From NCBI GenBank assembly GCA_030549205.1, contig JAUKTV010000018.1, positions 607,152 through 671,151 on the forward strand: a DNA stretch of 64,000 bases, written 5' to 3'. Under the pieces are notes generated by a model that was not told the origin of the DNA, did no database searches, and saw nothing but the letters and a program-made list of their open reading frames with translations. Origin of the DNA: Apiosordaria backusii. Taxonomy: Eukaryota; Ascomycota; Sordariomycetes; Sordariales; Lasiosphaeriaceae. This document shows positions 31,994 through 42,784 of the stretch, piece after piece. Within the stretch, counting starts at the first letter, position 1. Each line of letters starts with the position of its first letter. The position numbers and the translations under genes were made by a program.

Positions 31994-34900
31994 ATGGAGG
32001 ATGAAGATATGCATGACCCCCCTGTGAGCCCTGGAGCTCCAGGAACCTTCGGCCTCCCATCGACTCCCAACCTCTCCGAGGGCCTCAACTTTGCCCAGTA
32101 CTTCCAGCAGCTTCAGAACAACCTTGTGGTTACCTTTGATAGCAGGATTGGGGCCGCTACAGCAGGTCTTACTGATCAAATCAGAGCTTTGAGCGCTGAA
32201 ATCAACCGAGTCAACACCCGTATCGACAATTTCATCACTCGCCCCCCACCAGAACGTACTGCTTCAAGCCCCCCCAAGTCTTCTTCCGAACCTTCTGTAG
32301 ATCTGCCTGCGCCACCCTCATCTTCGGTCACTTCAGCTCGTACAGGTCCATCAGCCCCTATCGCTACGCCTGTCACAGCGCCTTCTTCAAGTCAAACTGC
32401 CCGAGAGACCACTGTACTCTCAGTAAAGGATCTTAGCAAACAGGTCCTTCACCTCACTGAAGAACAAAAGCTCTCAGGTCCTGAGAACTGGCGCTCTTGG
32501 TACCAGGCTCTCACTATTCAAATGAGGGTTTTAGGTCTTTCTGAGTTCATGAACAAGCCTAAGTCAGTCACTGATTCACTGAACGATGACCTGAAAGCCT
32601 TCCTTCTTCTCACTATTCGGAACACCCTGCAGGCAGGCCCACTGCTCACTATCGAGGCCGAAGACTCCCCAGCGACCCTTTTCCAGCGATTACAAGCCCA
32701 GTACGCCCCTGCCCAGGCCGTCCTTCGAGATGAGCTGTATAGGGCTTATCACGCTATTAAATTCGATGGTTCACTGGGAGTGGTTGAATACAACGCCAAG
32801 TTCAACACCCTTATTACAAGGCTTCAAGGCTTGGGTGTTACAATTCAGCTTGTCGACCAGGTTAATCACTACCTGAGCTCACTGGAGGGCAGTTTTCCAC
32901 TGTGGTGTGAACGCTCCAGAGCTCTAATTCGCCAAAACGAGCACAATTTCGGCTATTCTCGCTACCCCACACTGGAATTCTTACAGGGGGAGCTTCTGGC
33001 TGAGACCCGTATTTCCAGCACCACAGTTGCCCAAGCCCTTTCTACGCTTCGTTCCTACACTGCCTCCACTGAGGATTTCAAAGCCTCAGGGGCTTCAAAT
33101 GCCTCTACAGGGAACCCCACAGAGCCTGGGCTCACTGGAAAGAAGAAAAAGAAAAAGGAGGACAAGAAGAAAGAGGATGCTGAAGACCCTGGAAATTCCA
33201 AGGAAATTTCTTTTGCAGTGGGCTTCGACCTCGGCACAGGCTTCTACAGCACTGAACCTTCAGAACCAACTATACCTTGTGAACACCACGGCTTCACTGG
33301 GTCTACAGCATCCCCACCCCCTGAGGTCCCGCCTTCTACGCCTATCAACCCAGCTAACTACGCTAACCCAGCCCTGAAAGAAGCCTGGCTCTTTGACACT
33401 GGGTCTACGGTCCATATTTGCAACAATAAGAACCTTTTCACTGACCTCATTGAGGTAAAGGTCAAGCCTTTAACCACAGGGGGTGGCCCTGTGAGAATTA
33501 TCGGCAAGGGCACTGTAAAAGTCCAATTCTTCACCGGAACCCGCAATAATAGGGCCCATTTTTCAGCTATCAGCCTCACCGAAACCTTCTTTATTCCCAC
33601 TTTTCCACTGAATATTGTCAGTGGGGACCGCCTATACAGTGCTGGAGGAGCCCTATATGGCCAAAAGCTCACCGATAGCAACCGCAATCTCATTGCCCTC
33701 CTGAATTTCAAAAGATCAGGGTTCTACCTTACCCTCAAGGGCCAACCTCGGCCGGAAGCATCCTACTGGCAGTGCTTCAGCAGTTACCCTGCTTTCCCTC
33801 AAGCCTCTGAAGCTCCTGAAATTTCAGAGGGGGTCTCCCCTGAAACTCCTAGCTTTTCAGAGGGGGATGGGTCTCCTAGGGATCCTAATGAGCCTTCACC
33901 AGCCTCAGTTCGATCAGCTATCCTTTGGCACGTACGGCTTGGACATATAGGTCTTGACCTTCTGAAGAAGACCTCTCTTATCACTGAGGGTATGCCTAAC
34001 TTACAGAAGGTTAGGCCTGAGGATTTGGTTCGCAAGAGCTGTGACGCTGCAAAAATCCTTCGAAGGCCTTCTAAGAATCCTGTTCAGGACCCTCCTTTTG
34101 CCCTAAGCCGTTTAGAGGGGGACATTGTTGCCATCAAGCCTATTCCACTGCTGAAGAAACCTTACGGCTTGGTTATAGCAGATCGAAAGACCCGTTTCCG
34201 ATTTCTCAGGCTGTTGGCTACCAAGGATGATGCCGTTACAGCACTTCGTTCACTATTTGAAGGCCTGAACAATACCTTCCGGCGATACCCTGCTCACTTT
34301 CACTACGATGGGGGAAAAGAAGTCCTTCCCTTGGGTGTCTACCTCACTGAAAAGGGCATCGGGTTCAGCACATCAAGCCCCAGAACTCCCAATCAAAATG
34401 GTCTAGCCGAGCGCTCTATTAGGGTCATTTTAGATCGTCTCAGGGCTACCATTCTGGCTTCAGGCCTCCCTATCACTCTCTGGGGACACATAGCCATTCC
34501 TATGGTAGAAATCATCAATTGTACGGCCCAAAGCTCCAGGGATCTCACGCCCTACCAAGCCTTCCACGATGAACTGTTGCCCTCTCAAGCGCCACATCAG
34601 CCAAACCTTTCGAACTACAGGGCTATAGGCACTGAGGTTACGGTGTATATCCCTGCTGAGGATCGAGCTACAGGTCTTAAGCTTGCCCCCCGAGGAACCA
34701 AAGGAAGACTTGTGGCTGTTCTGGGTCATCAGACCTACTTGGTCTACTTGGGCCTGAACAAAGTCATCAAAACCAGCTTTGTCAAGTTCTATGAGGACCC
34801 ATTGGCCCAGATTACAGGTCCTTCAAGCCCTATAGGTCCCCTAGAGGTCCTTGACCGCTTTGATGAGTTAGAAGAGGATACCACTGTTCAAGTCCCTGAA

Positions 34901-36760
34901 CCCCCTATTCACAGTCCCCCTATTCCGCCAATTCCCAGCTCCCTAGCACCTGAATCATCCCCTACGCCACCTACTCAGCCGCTACCTGAGCCTGCAATTC
35001 CAGTACCTACAGCACCCTCTACTACCATTGAGATCCCTCTGCCCCAGGCCTCACAGAAGCAACGTGAGGAATTCATGCCTGTGGATGATATGGATTGCAG
35101 TGAGCTTATTTCTTACCTGGTTTCCTGCTGCAAGGAGTGCTATTCTACGGGGGCCTTAGAGCCCAACACCTTCAAGCAAGCCCTGAAACACCCTGAAAAG
35201 GAGCAATGGTTACAGGCCATCTTCACTGAATTACGCCAACTTCTCACCACCAAGACCTTCTATTTTGTCCGCCGATCTCAGGCCAAGAAGAAGCCTATTA
35301 CAAGCCGCTGGGTCTTCAAGGATAAGAAGAATTCACAGGGCATTACAGTGAAGTTCAAGGCCCGATTGGTTGCTCGAGGTTTCCAACAGGCCTTTGGAAT
35401 CGATTTCGAACAGACCTACGCTTCCACCACAGGGCCTCCGACTTGGAGAATCATACTGGCCTTTGCAGCTGTATTTGACTGGGATTTGGAGCAGGTGGAC
35501 TTTGTGGGAGCCTTTTTGAACTCAGAGACCGATTTTGATATCTATATCGAAATTCCACAGGGACTACCTGAGTTCGCCCACAGCAGTGCCAGCGTTGTAA
35601 TACTGCTAAAGGCAGCCGGATGGGACCCTACTGAGGACCAAGTTATCCTACTGAAGAAATCCTTGTACGGCCTGAAGCAAGCTTCTTACCTCTGGCAACA
35701 GAAGGTCCTTGCAATGACCCAGGCCTTAGGTTTCAGGCCCCTCATCTCCGATACAGCTACCTATTTTCACCCAGACTACAAGATCTTCATCATCAGCCAC
35801 GTTGACGACTGCTTGATCACAGGCCCTGAGCCTCCACGGCTTCAAGCCCTGAAGAACGCTATGGGGGAGCACTACGATATCGAAGATTTAGGTCCTGCCC
35901 GCTACTTCCTTGGTGTCCAAATTGAACGCAACAGGCCTCAACGGCGCCTCTGGATCCACCAAAAGGCCTATATTACAGAGGCAGTCAAGCACTTTGGAAT
36001 CAGCACTAAGTCAACTCCCCTTCCACTGAGCCCTGGAATCACAGGCAAAGGCAACAGGCCTGGAGCCCCCGCAAGCCCCTCTGATCAGCACCTATATCGA
36101 CAACTGATTGGTACTTCGATGTACGCTATGGTCCAAACCAAGCCTGATGTGGCCTTCAGCGTTCAGTGGCTTTCACAACACCTAACACAGCCTACTGACA
36201 CCCACCTAAAAGCTGCAAAATCACTACTTTCCTACCTCTATTCCAGTGCTTACAGCGCTGTCGGTTACGGCTCTAACAGTGACTTGAAGCCCATCGGCTT
36301 CACTGATAGTGACTGGGCTGGGTGTAAGGAAAGCGCTAAATCTACCTACGGTTGGCTGTTCACCTTAGCTGGAGGACCTATTAGCTGGAAATCAAAGAAA
36401 GCGTCCACTGTGTCCTTCAGCACTCTAGAGGCCGAATACACTGGGCTTATCGAAGGCCTTAAGGAAGCTATGTGGCTCAGGGGTCTCTTTCAGGAAATTT
36501 CCAGGCCTATTACAGGCCCTACCCCCCTGTTGTGTGATAACGAAGGCTCTATTGCCACTGCTTACAGCGATAAGCACAATCGCCGAACCAAACACACTCT
36601 GATTCGATTTCAGGGGGTCAAAGAGGCCATATCCACTGGAGTCATCACTGTGACCTACCTCCCTACAGAGGAGATGCCTGCTGACGGCCTCACCAAAGCC
36701 TTGCCTACAGCGCTGTTCAACACCTTCGTCTCACTGTTGAACCTTTCCAAGCCCTTTTAG
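31994..36760 (+). CDS. Ty1/copia Gag-Pol polyprotein, 1588 aa, intact
   Basis: One frame encodes Gag, protease, integrase, reverse transcriptase and RNase H, the copia order. Gag (about 1-390) has LTEEQKLSGPENWRSWYQAL and lacks a CCHC zinc knuckle; a Lys-rich run (TGKKKKKKEDKKKED) stands about where one would be. Protease: LFDTGSTVHIC with Asp about 468. Integrase: WHVRLGH (about 645-651), then KSCDAAK where CxxC is usual, so the last zinc ligand seems missing; catalytic Asp 710, Asp 772 and Glu 806. Reverse transcriptase: KFKARLVARGF (about 1120), QVDFVGAFLN, KKSLYGLKQA and SHVDD (Asp 1271-1272; His replaces the usual Tyr). RNase H: FTDSDWAG (Asp 1438), LEAEY (Glu 1479), LLCDNEG (Asp 1515), ending MPADGLTKALP. 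No frameshift between Gag and Pol, so a single-polyprotein strategy. Confidence 0.96.
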   Translation: MEDEDMHDPPVSPGAPGTFGLPSTPNLSEGLNFAQYFQQLQNNLVVTFDSRIGAATAGLTDQIRALSAEINRVNTRIDNFITRPPPERTASSPPKSSSEPSVDLPAPPSSSVTSARTGPSAPIATPVTAPSSSQTARETTVLSVKDLSKQVLHLTEEQKLSGPENWRSWYQALTIQMRVLGLSEFMNKPKSVTDSLNDDLKAFLLLTIRNTLQAGPLLTIEAEDSPATLFQRLQAQYAPAQAVLRDELYRAYHAIKFDGSLGVVEYNAKFNTLITRLQGLGVTIQLVDQVNHYLSSLEGSFPLWCERSRALIRQNEHNFGYSRYPTLEFLQGELLAETRISSTTVAQALSTLRSYTASTEDFKASGASNASTGNPTEPGLTGKKKKKKEDKKKEDAEDPGNSKEISFAVGFDLGTGFYSTEPSEPTIPCEHHGFTGSTASPPPEVPPSTPINPANYANPALKEAWLFDTGSTVHICNNKNLFTDLIEVKVKPLTTGGGPVRIIGKGTVKVQFFTGTRNNRAHFSAISLTETFFIPTFPLNIVSGDRLYSAGGALYGQKLTDSNRNLIALLNFKRSGFYLTLKGQPRPEASYWQCFSSYPAFPQASEAPEISEGVSPETPSFSEGDGSPRDPNEPSPASVRSAILWHVRLGHIGLDLLKKTSLITEGMPNLQKVRPEDLVRKSCDAAKILRRPSKNPVQDPPFALSRLEGDIVAIKPIPLLKKPYGLVIADRKTRFRFLRLLATKDDAVTALRSLFEGLNNTFRRYPAHFHYDGGKEVLPLGVYLTEKGIGFSTSSPRTPNQNGLAERSIRVILDRLRATILASGLPITLWGHIAIPMVEIINCTAQSSRDLTPYQAFHDELLPSQAPHQPNLSNYRAIGTEVTVYIPAEDRATGLKLAPRGTKGRLVAVLGHQTYLVYLGLNKVIKTSFVKFYEDPLAQITGPSSPIGPLEVLDRFDELEEDTTVQVPEPPIHSPPIPPIPSSLAPESSPTPPTQPLPEPAIPVPTAPSTTIEIPLPQASQKQREEFMPVDDMDCSELISYLVSCCKECYSTGALEPNTFKQALKHPEKEQWLQAIFTELRQLLTTKTFYFVRRSQAKKKPITSRWVFKDKKNSQGITVKFKARLVARGFQQAFGIDFEQTYASTTGPPTWRIILAFAAVFDWDLEQVDFVGAFLNSETDFDIYIEIPQGLPEFAHSSASVVILLKAAGWDPTEDQVILLKKSLYGLKQASYLWQQKVLAMTQALGFRPLISDTATYFHPDYKIFIISHVDDCLITGPEPPRLQALKNAMGEHYDIEDLGPARYFLGVQIERNRPQRRLWIHQKAYITEAVKHFGISTKSTPLPLSPGITGKGNRPGAPASPSDQHLYRQLIGTSMYAMVQTKPDVAFSVQWLSQHLTQPTDTHLKAAKSLLSYLYSSAYSAVGYGSNSDLKPIGFTDSDWAGCKESAKSTYGWLFTLAGGPISWKSKKASTVSFSTLEAEYTGLIEGLKEAMWLRGLFQEISRPITGPTPLLCDNEGSIATAYSDKHNRRTKHTLIRFQGVKEAISTGVITVTYLPTEEMPADGLTKALPTALFNTFVSLLNLSKPF

Positions 36761-36783
36761 TCAGTGCCACGCACTGCGGCTGT

Positions 36784-36791
36784 AGAGGGGG
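36784..36791 (+). other. Polypurine tract of the family A element
   Basis: AGAGGGGG lies directly before the 3' LTR (36792). It is the expected primer for plus-strand DNA synthesis. Confidence 0.85.
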
Positions 36792-37470
36792 TGTTGAAAT
36801 ACAGCACTTAGTTGTGGACTTTACAGTGTATTTTGGCCTGTAACCTACAGGGCCAACAACAACCAATGGCTTGGAATCACAGCGCTCACCAACACTCTGC
36901 CACGGCAATCGCAGTAGTCTTCGGACCCCTGAAGCAGCCCGAAGCCCCAGGCGGTTAGCGCACTGCAACGGTGAAACGTTAGCGCCCTGCACCCTATAAA
37001 CGGCTTCCGGCTAGCGCACTCAACAGTCAGACTTGGCCAGCCGACCAAGTCTGCAGCTAGCGGACTCAACAGGCATTCAGGCCCTGCAGCTAGCGGACTC
37101 AACGGGCATTCAGGCCCTGCAGCTAGCGGACTCAACGGGCATTCGGGCCCTGGAACGGAGAGAGGTTCGGAGAGCGATACAGGGCCGAAGACCTATAATA
37201 GGTCTTGTCCCTCGCGACTATTCACTGTAATATTTTCCTAGCTAATAAGTCAATTCAATATACTGGTTCACCACATCTTACAGTGCCTCACAAGCCTATG
37301 TTACAGTGCCTACCTTCTATATATTGCAGGGCGTCGCCCCTGTAATCCATATTCCTTCAGTGCTCAGTCACTGTCGTATGCTGCAGACAAAGCCCTCTTC
37401 GCTCTCAGTGTTCTGCGCCGTTCCCTGCACAGGTCTATACCTATAGGCCTGTGAGACACCTATCTTAACA
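36792..37470 (+). repeat. Family A 3' LTR
   Basis: 679 bp, and on reading identical to the 5' LTR. It is followed by the second TSD copy TAAAT at 37471-37475. Confidence 0.96.
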
Positions 37471-37475
37471 TAAAT

Positions 37476-39958
37476 TAAAGCCTTCCCTTTTCTATAAGCT
37501 AGATTTAAGCTAGTTTAAAGCTATAGGCTCTTCTATAAAGCTCCTTATTTCTATTAAAAAAAGGTCTAAAGCTTTAAAGCTATAAGCTTATATAGAGCCT
37601 AGTAAGCTATTAGCTGTCTTTAAAAGTAAGACTTACTAAGTATAAATACCGGTTAAAAGGACAGTAGTAAAATCTTCCTTTATAAATATAGTAAATAAAC
37701 CTACTGTAATTTAAAGTATTACTGCTATTTTAAAAAGAGATTTAAGCTGAAGGAGGGTAAAGCTATTATAATTACAGTTAGTAAATAAAGATAGTAACCT
37801 ATATCTAATAAATAACTTAGCCAGCCGGCTAAGTTTGCAAATTAACCAATAGGCTAATACTGAAAAATTCTCTAATAGTAAGCTAATTAGTAGGCCTATT
37901 ATTTAGAAGGCTATAATTAATAGCAGCTTAAAGCCTTTTAATAGGCCTATTATAAGCCCTAAGGCCGGTTTAAAACCCCTTATTAAAGATTACTTACTTA
38001 TAGAAGTAAAAGAATTATATTTAAATATAGGTCAAGATATTGAAATAAATACTAGCTAATTCGTTAAATCAATACTAACTAGAGCTAAGGCCTATTACTA
38101 TAAAATCTTTAAAGGTCCTTTTAATATTAATTTATTACCTTAAATACTAAAATAAGTACTAAAGAACCTTAAAAAATCCTACTAGCTAAAGGCTATATAT
38201 AGTAAATTTAGGTAAATAGTTAATTAAAGAACCTTTAAGTTTCTTCCCTAAGGTACTTTCTTTAAGGACTATACGCTATTAACTAATAGGTTAGTACTAT
38301 ATAAGAAGATTAATAAAGAAAATAGGCTTTTAAAGTTTAAGACTAAGCTAATTATTAGAAGGTTCTTATAAAAGGAAGGCTTAGATTTTATAGAGACCTT
38401 TGCCTTTATTACTATACTACTTACTTAATATATACTACTAACTATAGTAGCTTTATTAAATTAGAAAATAGAATAGATCGATTTTATAAAGGCATTTCTT
38501 AATAGCTATTTAAAAGAAGAGAATTATATAGTTATACCCGAAGGCTTTTATAAGTTCTATTAAAGAGTAGATTTAACTATTAAAGTTAAACTATATAAAT
38601 AAGGCTTTAGGCTTAAAATCAGTTAAATAATTTGCCTTTTTAAGGCTTTATACAGTTTAAAGTAAAGCCTTAAACTTTAATAAGCTAAACTTATTAAGCT
38701 ATAAAAAGAAAAGGGTTTTATAGTGTTAATTTCTAACTTTACTATCTTCTATAATCTTAAGGTTAGGACTTTTATAGTAACCTATATTAATAATTATTTA
38801 ATTATAAACTCTAATAAAGCCTATATTTAACGGCTTAAAAAAAGCTTAAATAAGGTTTACCCGATAGAAAATAGAAGGCCGGCTTTCTTTTTTTTAAGGG
38901 TTTAAATAATAAAGGATAAGCGTTACTTTCTTCTATAGCTTAACTAAGCTTAATATATATAAAAAGCAATTAAGACCTTTAGCTTTAAAAATAGCTATAA
39001 AATACTAGTTCTTTTATAGTTTAAAATAGTAGCCTAATATAAAGACCTTAAATTGAAAGAAAGCCTTATAAGCAAATCGGATTATATACTATTTCAGTAT
39101 ATAGTAGGTACTATAATATATTTAATAACCTAAATAAAGCTTAATATTGCTTTTATAGTATAGTAGTTTTTAAAAGGCATATAGTAATATACTATAGTAA
39201 GCTTAAACGCTATTAAAAACCTTTTAAAGTATTTAAATGGTATAGAGAATTTAGTAATTGCCTACGGTTATACTACTGGACTTATTAAAAAGAAGGGTAC
39301 TATAGTATCTATAGGCTTTATAGATTTAGACTTTATAAGGAACTTAAAGGACTTAAAATCCACTTATAGCTTTATATTTAAAATAGTTAAAGGCCCTATA
39401 AGCTAGAAATTAAAGAAGGCTATTTATAAAGCTTTATAAATTAAAGGAGTCTATAAGGAGTTAGGGTATACTTTAATAAGCTCTACCCTTTTATATAATA
39501 ATAATACTGGCTTTATAACTACTGCCTATAACCTAGCCTTTTATAATTGTACTAAGTATATACTATTAAAATACTATTAAGTTAAAGAGCAAGTTAGGGC
39601 ATTATAGATTACTATTAACTACCTAAATACTAAATAAATGCTAACTAACGGGCTAATTAAACTACTGGCTAGTTAAAAATTCAAAACCTTTATAGGTCTT
39701 TTAAGCTTAAAGAATAGGCCTATAAAAGAAAAGTTAGTAAAGGAATAGATTAAAAAACTACCTTCCCTATATTTAATTTTCTTTTATAATTTAACTTATA
39801 AAAGTAGTTACTTAACGTTTAAAATATATAGGCCTTAATGCCTTATATACCTTGTATTTTAGTTTTTTAGTTAGCTAGTTAGTTTATTAGTTTTAACTTA
39901 CTACAGTAGGCCTTAGATTTAAATCTAAGCCTATTACTTACTATAAATAGAAAAGGAG
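37476..39958 (+). pseudogene. Family B pol, 3' half: reverse transcriptase and RNase H, RIP-degraded
   Basis: Despite many TAA/TAG codons, copia signatures are readable. Reverse transcriptase (about 38290-38660): LKFKTRLVIRGFLQKEGLDF, then IEQIDFIKAFLNSYLKEENY and IVIPEGFYKFY, then LFKALYSLK. RNase H C-terminus (about 39540-39700): NCTKYILLKYY, then VKEQVRAL and ITINYLNTK, then MLTNGLIKLLAS. The domains are collinear with those of the intact family A protein but clearly a different family. It is followed by the purine tract AGAAAAGGAG and the 3' LTR. Confidence 0.8.
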
Positions 39959-40733
39959 TATTAAACGAGGTCCCTATAAGGCCTCGTTTACAGTAAGTAG
40001 CTACTATTATACTATATAGTAGAAGCTTAAATAGGAAAGCCTACCTGTTAGCTATCCGGTATTTACCCGGTACTTTACTTTACTATAGGGCTATTTAAAG
40101 GCCTACATTCTGCTAACCAGTAAGCCAAAGTGCCTATAATTTTATATTTAAGCTACTAAAGCCTACTACTATAGGCAATATAAGTAGCTTAACCGTAACC
40201 TACAATAACCTGCACTTTAAGTTAAAGGTATCGGATTTTACAGTCCTTTTATATAGCCGTAAGTCGATTTTTAAAAAGCTATGAACCATGCTAACTTAGC
40301 TGCCTATAAGACCTGTAGCCAACCACTAGGCTAGCCAAATTAGCTAAAAATTAGTAAGCCTATAGTTAAGTAGATATATTATTACTATACTAAATTATAG
40401 GCCTATAGGCCCTATAGGTTAAAAGCTATAGAGGGCTTAGTAAGTAGTTTATAGGGCTTAGTAAACTGCATGTTAGTCGGTAGGTATATGGTAAAGGTCA
40501 AGTATAAACCTTACTATAGAGATTATTACAGTGGATTTACAGAAGGCTAATACTATAATACAATTGTTTACCTACTATATTTCTATCCTACAGTACCTGC
40601 AAAGTACTGTATTCTAATACCCCAGTACTAAGCTATAGGTATTATATATAAGACTTCCGCTATACTGTAAGCTAGTGTATAAGTACTAATTATAGGACCC
40701 TTAGGCCTGTAATTGGCCATACCTATTCCAATA
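39959..40733 (+). repeat. Family B 3' LTR
   Basis: 775 bp, TATTAAACGAGG...TTCCAATA, matching 26716-27548 apart from transitions and a 58-bp deletion around 40465 (the segment corresponding to about 27218-27280 of the 5' LTR). The TSD TATTT follows at 40734-40738. Confidence 0.88.
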
Positions 40734-40738
40734 TATTT

Positions 40739-42784
40739 CTTTACTTATTTTTCTTCTATTTTAAGTTTTAAATCGTTATAAATAATCTTAACGTTATTTA
40801 TTAATAAATAAAGTTAATATACTTTATAGATCTTTAAATATTTATATTAAGCTTTATAAAATCATTTATCTTTAGACAATTAATTTAATATATATATTAT
40901 TTTAAGTGGTAAATATTTTAAAAGTAAAGTAGTTTTATAATTTTATACTTAAAGTTAACTATCTTTATATTTAATTTAAAATGTCTTTAAAGTAATTAAA
41001 ACTATTAAAATAGTTATATAGTAGTTTTATAATTACAACCTTACCGTTATTTTTAATTTAACTTTTAAGTAATGTATTATATATATTGAAAATTATTAAT
41101 TAGATATTTTAACCTATTTTTTAAAATAAATCTAAACCCTCATAGTTATTTTCTAATAGATTATAGTACAATCCATTAAAATTTCTATATAAAAAATTAA
41201 TGAAAAATACATTTACTTATTTATATTTATATATTTAAAATATATAAGCTTTTATATATAGATTTAATAATTAAAAGAAATAAAGAAAATAGGTATTACA
41301 ATTTAGTTTTAAATCCAATATATACAGGATTTTTTATATCTATATTAAATATACATTAAATAGGTATTATATATATACCTATAGGGTTTAAATTCAATTG
41401 AAGATCCTTTTATAAGTAGTATAGGGGATAAAAATCCAGAACGGCTTAAAATCTAATAGGTAATTATATAACTACTTTTAGTATATAATCTTTTGATTTT
41501 TTTTAGCTTAATCTCTATTTATCTATAAAAATCGATATACTATTATAACTGTATAAAATATAAAGAAATATAAAAAAACCTTTTATATATAAAATATTAA
41601 GAAATCGTTTCTGGTTTTAATATAATTAAGTGTTATTAATTTAAAGCTATAGTTTTAAAGCTATGGCTATTATAATTATCTATCCTATAGTAAAATACAG
41701 GTCGTTTGTTTTCAAATTATCCTAAATTACATTAAATCTATAATTAATATAACTTTTAAACTATAAATTTTAAAAAAATACTAAAATATATAAAACGTTA
41801 AAAAATCTATTTTTATTTAATTGCAGCTTTTAACTTAAAATTTAATAAAGCTTTGCTAAAGTAATAAAGTAATAAAAGTAGTAATTTTAGTTACTTTAAA
41901 AGTAATAAATCCAAAATCTCTATATAAACTAAAGTCCTTTAAATTCTAAACTATTTTAGGTTTTATCCTCTATTTTATATATAGAGGAGTTTTTAATTAA
42001 ATTTACGACTTAAAAGTATATATATATATATATATAAACTTTTTATTTAAATACTTTAAATGATATAAAAATATATATATAAAATACCTAAAGAGTACTT
42101 TAATATTAAAGTCCTTAAATTAAAGTATAATATATATTACCTAATTTAATCTATTCGAATGAAAGCTTCTTTAATTAAAAATGCTTTCTTAAAAGCTATT
42201 ACTATTATAAAGGTTAATAAATATAAAAATAAAAAGGCTTTAACTAAAATATAGTTATATTATTAAAAGAGGCCTTTATTATAAAGTTAGTATAATAAAA
42301 CAGCCTATAAAGTTTAAAATACTTTAAAAGACCTTTTTAACTTTTAATATTTTATTAATAAATACCTTTTAAATAAAGACCTTTTTAAAACTACCTTTAA
42401 AAAAGAAAATCAAACGTATAATTAATAAGTTTTCAGCTAAGACTATTATTTTAACGTTTAAGTTAAAACTCCTTTAAAAAGTAGTTTTAATATTTACAAC
42501 TTTTAACCTTTTAAACCCTAAAAGGTTATAAATATAAAAATTATATAATTAGAATTTTATAAAAAAGAATAATTTTCTTTAAGTTTATTAATTTTACTAA
42601 AAACAAATTTAAAAAAAGAAATAAAAACATTAATCTATCTATTAGTAAATATTAAAAGTTAATATATATAAATTATATATAATCTTTAGTCCTATATATA
42701 AATAAATAAAGTTTTTTAAAATATAATAAAAAGTAATAAAATAAAGTTACTATTTAAAAGCTTTAAAACAGTATTACTATAACT
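40739..42784. other. AT-rich DNA, nothing recognised
   Basis: Strongly AT-rich with all frames closed. The only identified item is the second copy of the 53-bp repeat (41141-41193). An (AT)n microsatellite lies near 42020-42040. Confidence 0.55.
41141..41193 (+). repeat. 53-bp dispersed repeat, copy 2
   Basis: Matches 22921-22973 over 53 bp with transition differences only, then diverges. Same strand as copy 1. Confidence 0.62.

Larger units (their letters stand above)
30955..37470 (+). mobile_element. Intact family A Ty1/copia retrotransposon, inserted in the family B element
   Basis: 6516 bp with two 679-bp LTRs, a primer site, a leader with four 62-bp repeats, one uninterrupted Gag-Pol frame and a purine tract. 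The two LTRs look identical base for base, so the insertion is recent. The flanking TSD is TAAAT. Its base composition is normal, in sharp contrast to the surrounding AT-rich DNA, so it arrived after the host element had been RIP-mutated and has not itself been hit. No structural defect that would prevent transcription or transposition is visible, apart from possible changes in the integrase zinc site. Confidence 0.96.
26716..40733 (+). mobile_element. Family B Ty1/copia retrotransposon, full length, RIP-degraded, split by a younger element
   Basis: The element begins with its 5' LTR (26716-27548) and ends with its 3' LTR (39959-40733). It is flanked by the direct repeat TATTT at 26711-26715 and 40734-40738, which proves one insertion event. 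The interior (27549-30954 plus 37476-39958, about 5.9 kb) is interrupted by the intact family A element and one copy of its TSD. After the 5' LTR comes GGTTATAAGCC, a RIP-altered form of the half-tRNA-iMet primer site. The second half reads as copia reverse transcriptase and RNase H through many stops. The 3' LTR is 58 bp shorter than the 5' LTR because of one deletion near 40465. Confidence 0.92.
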
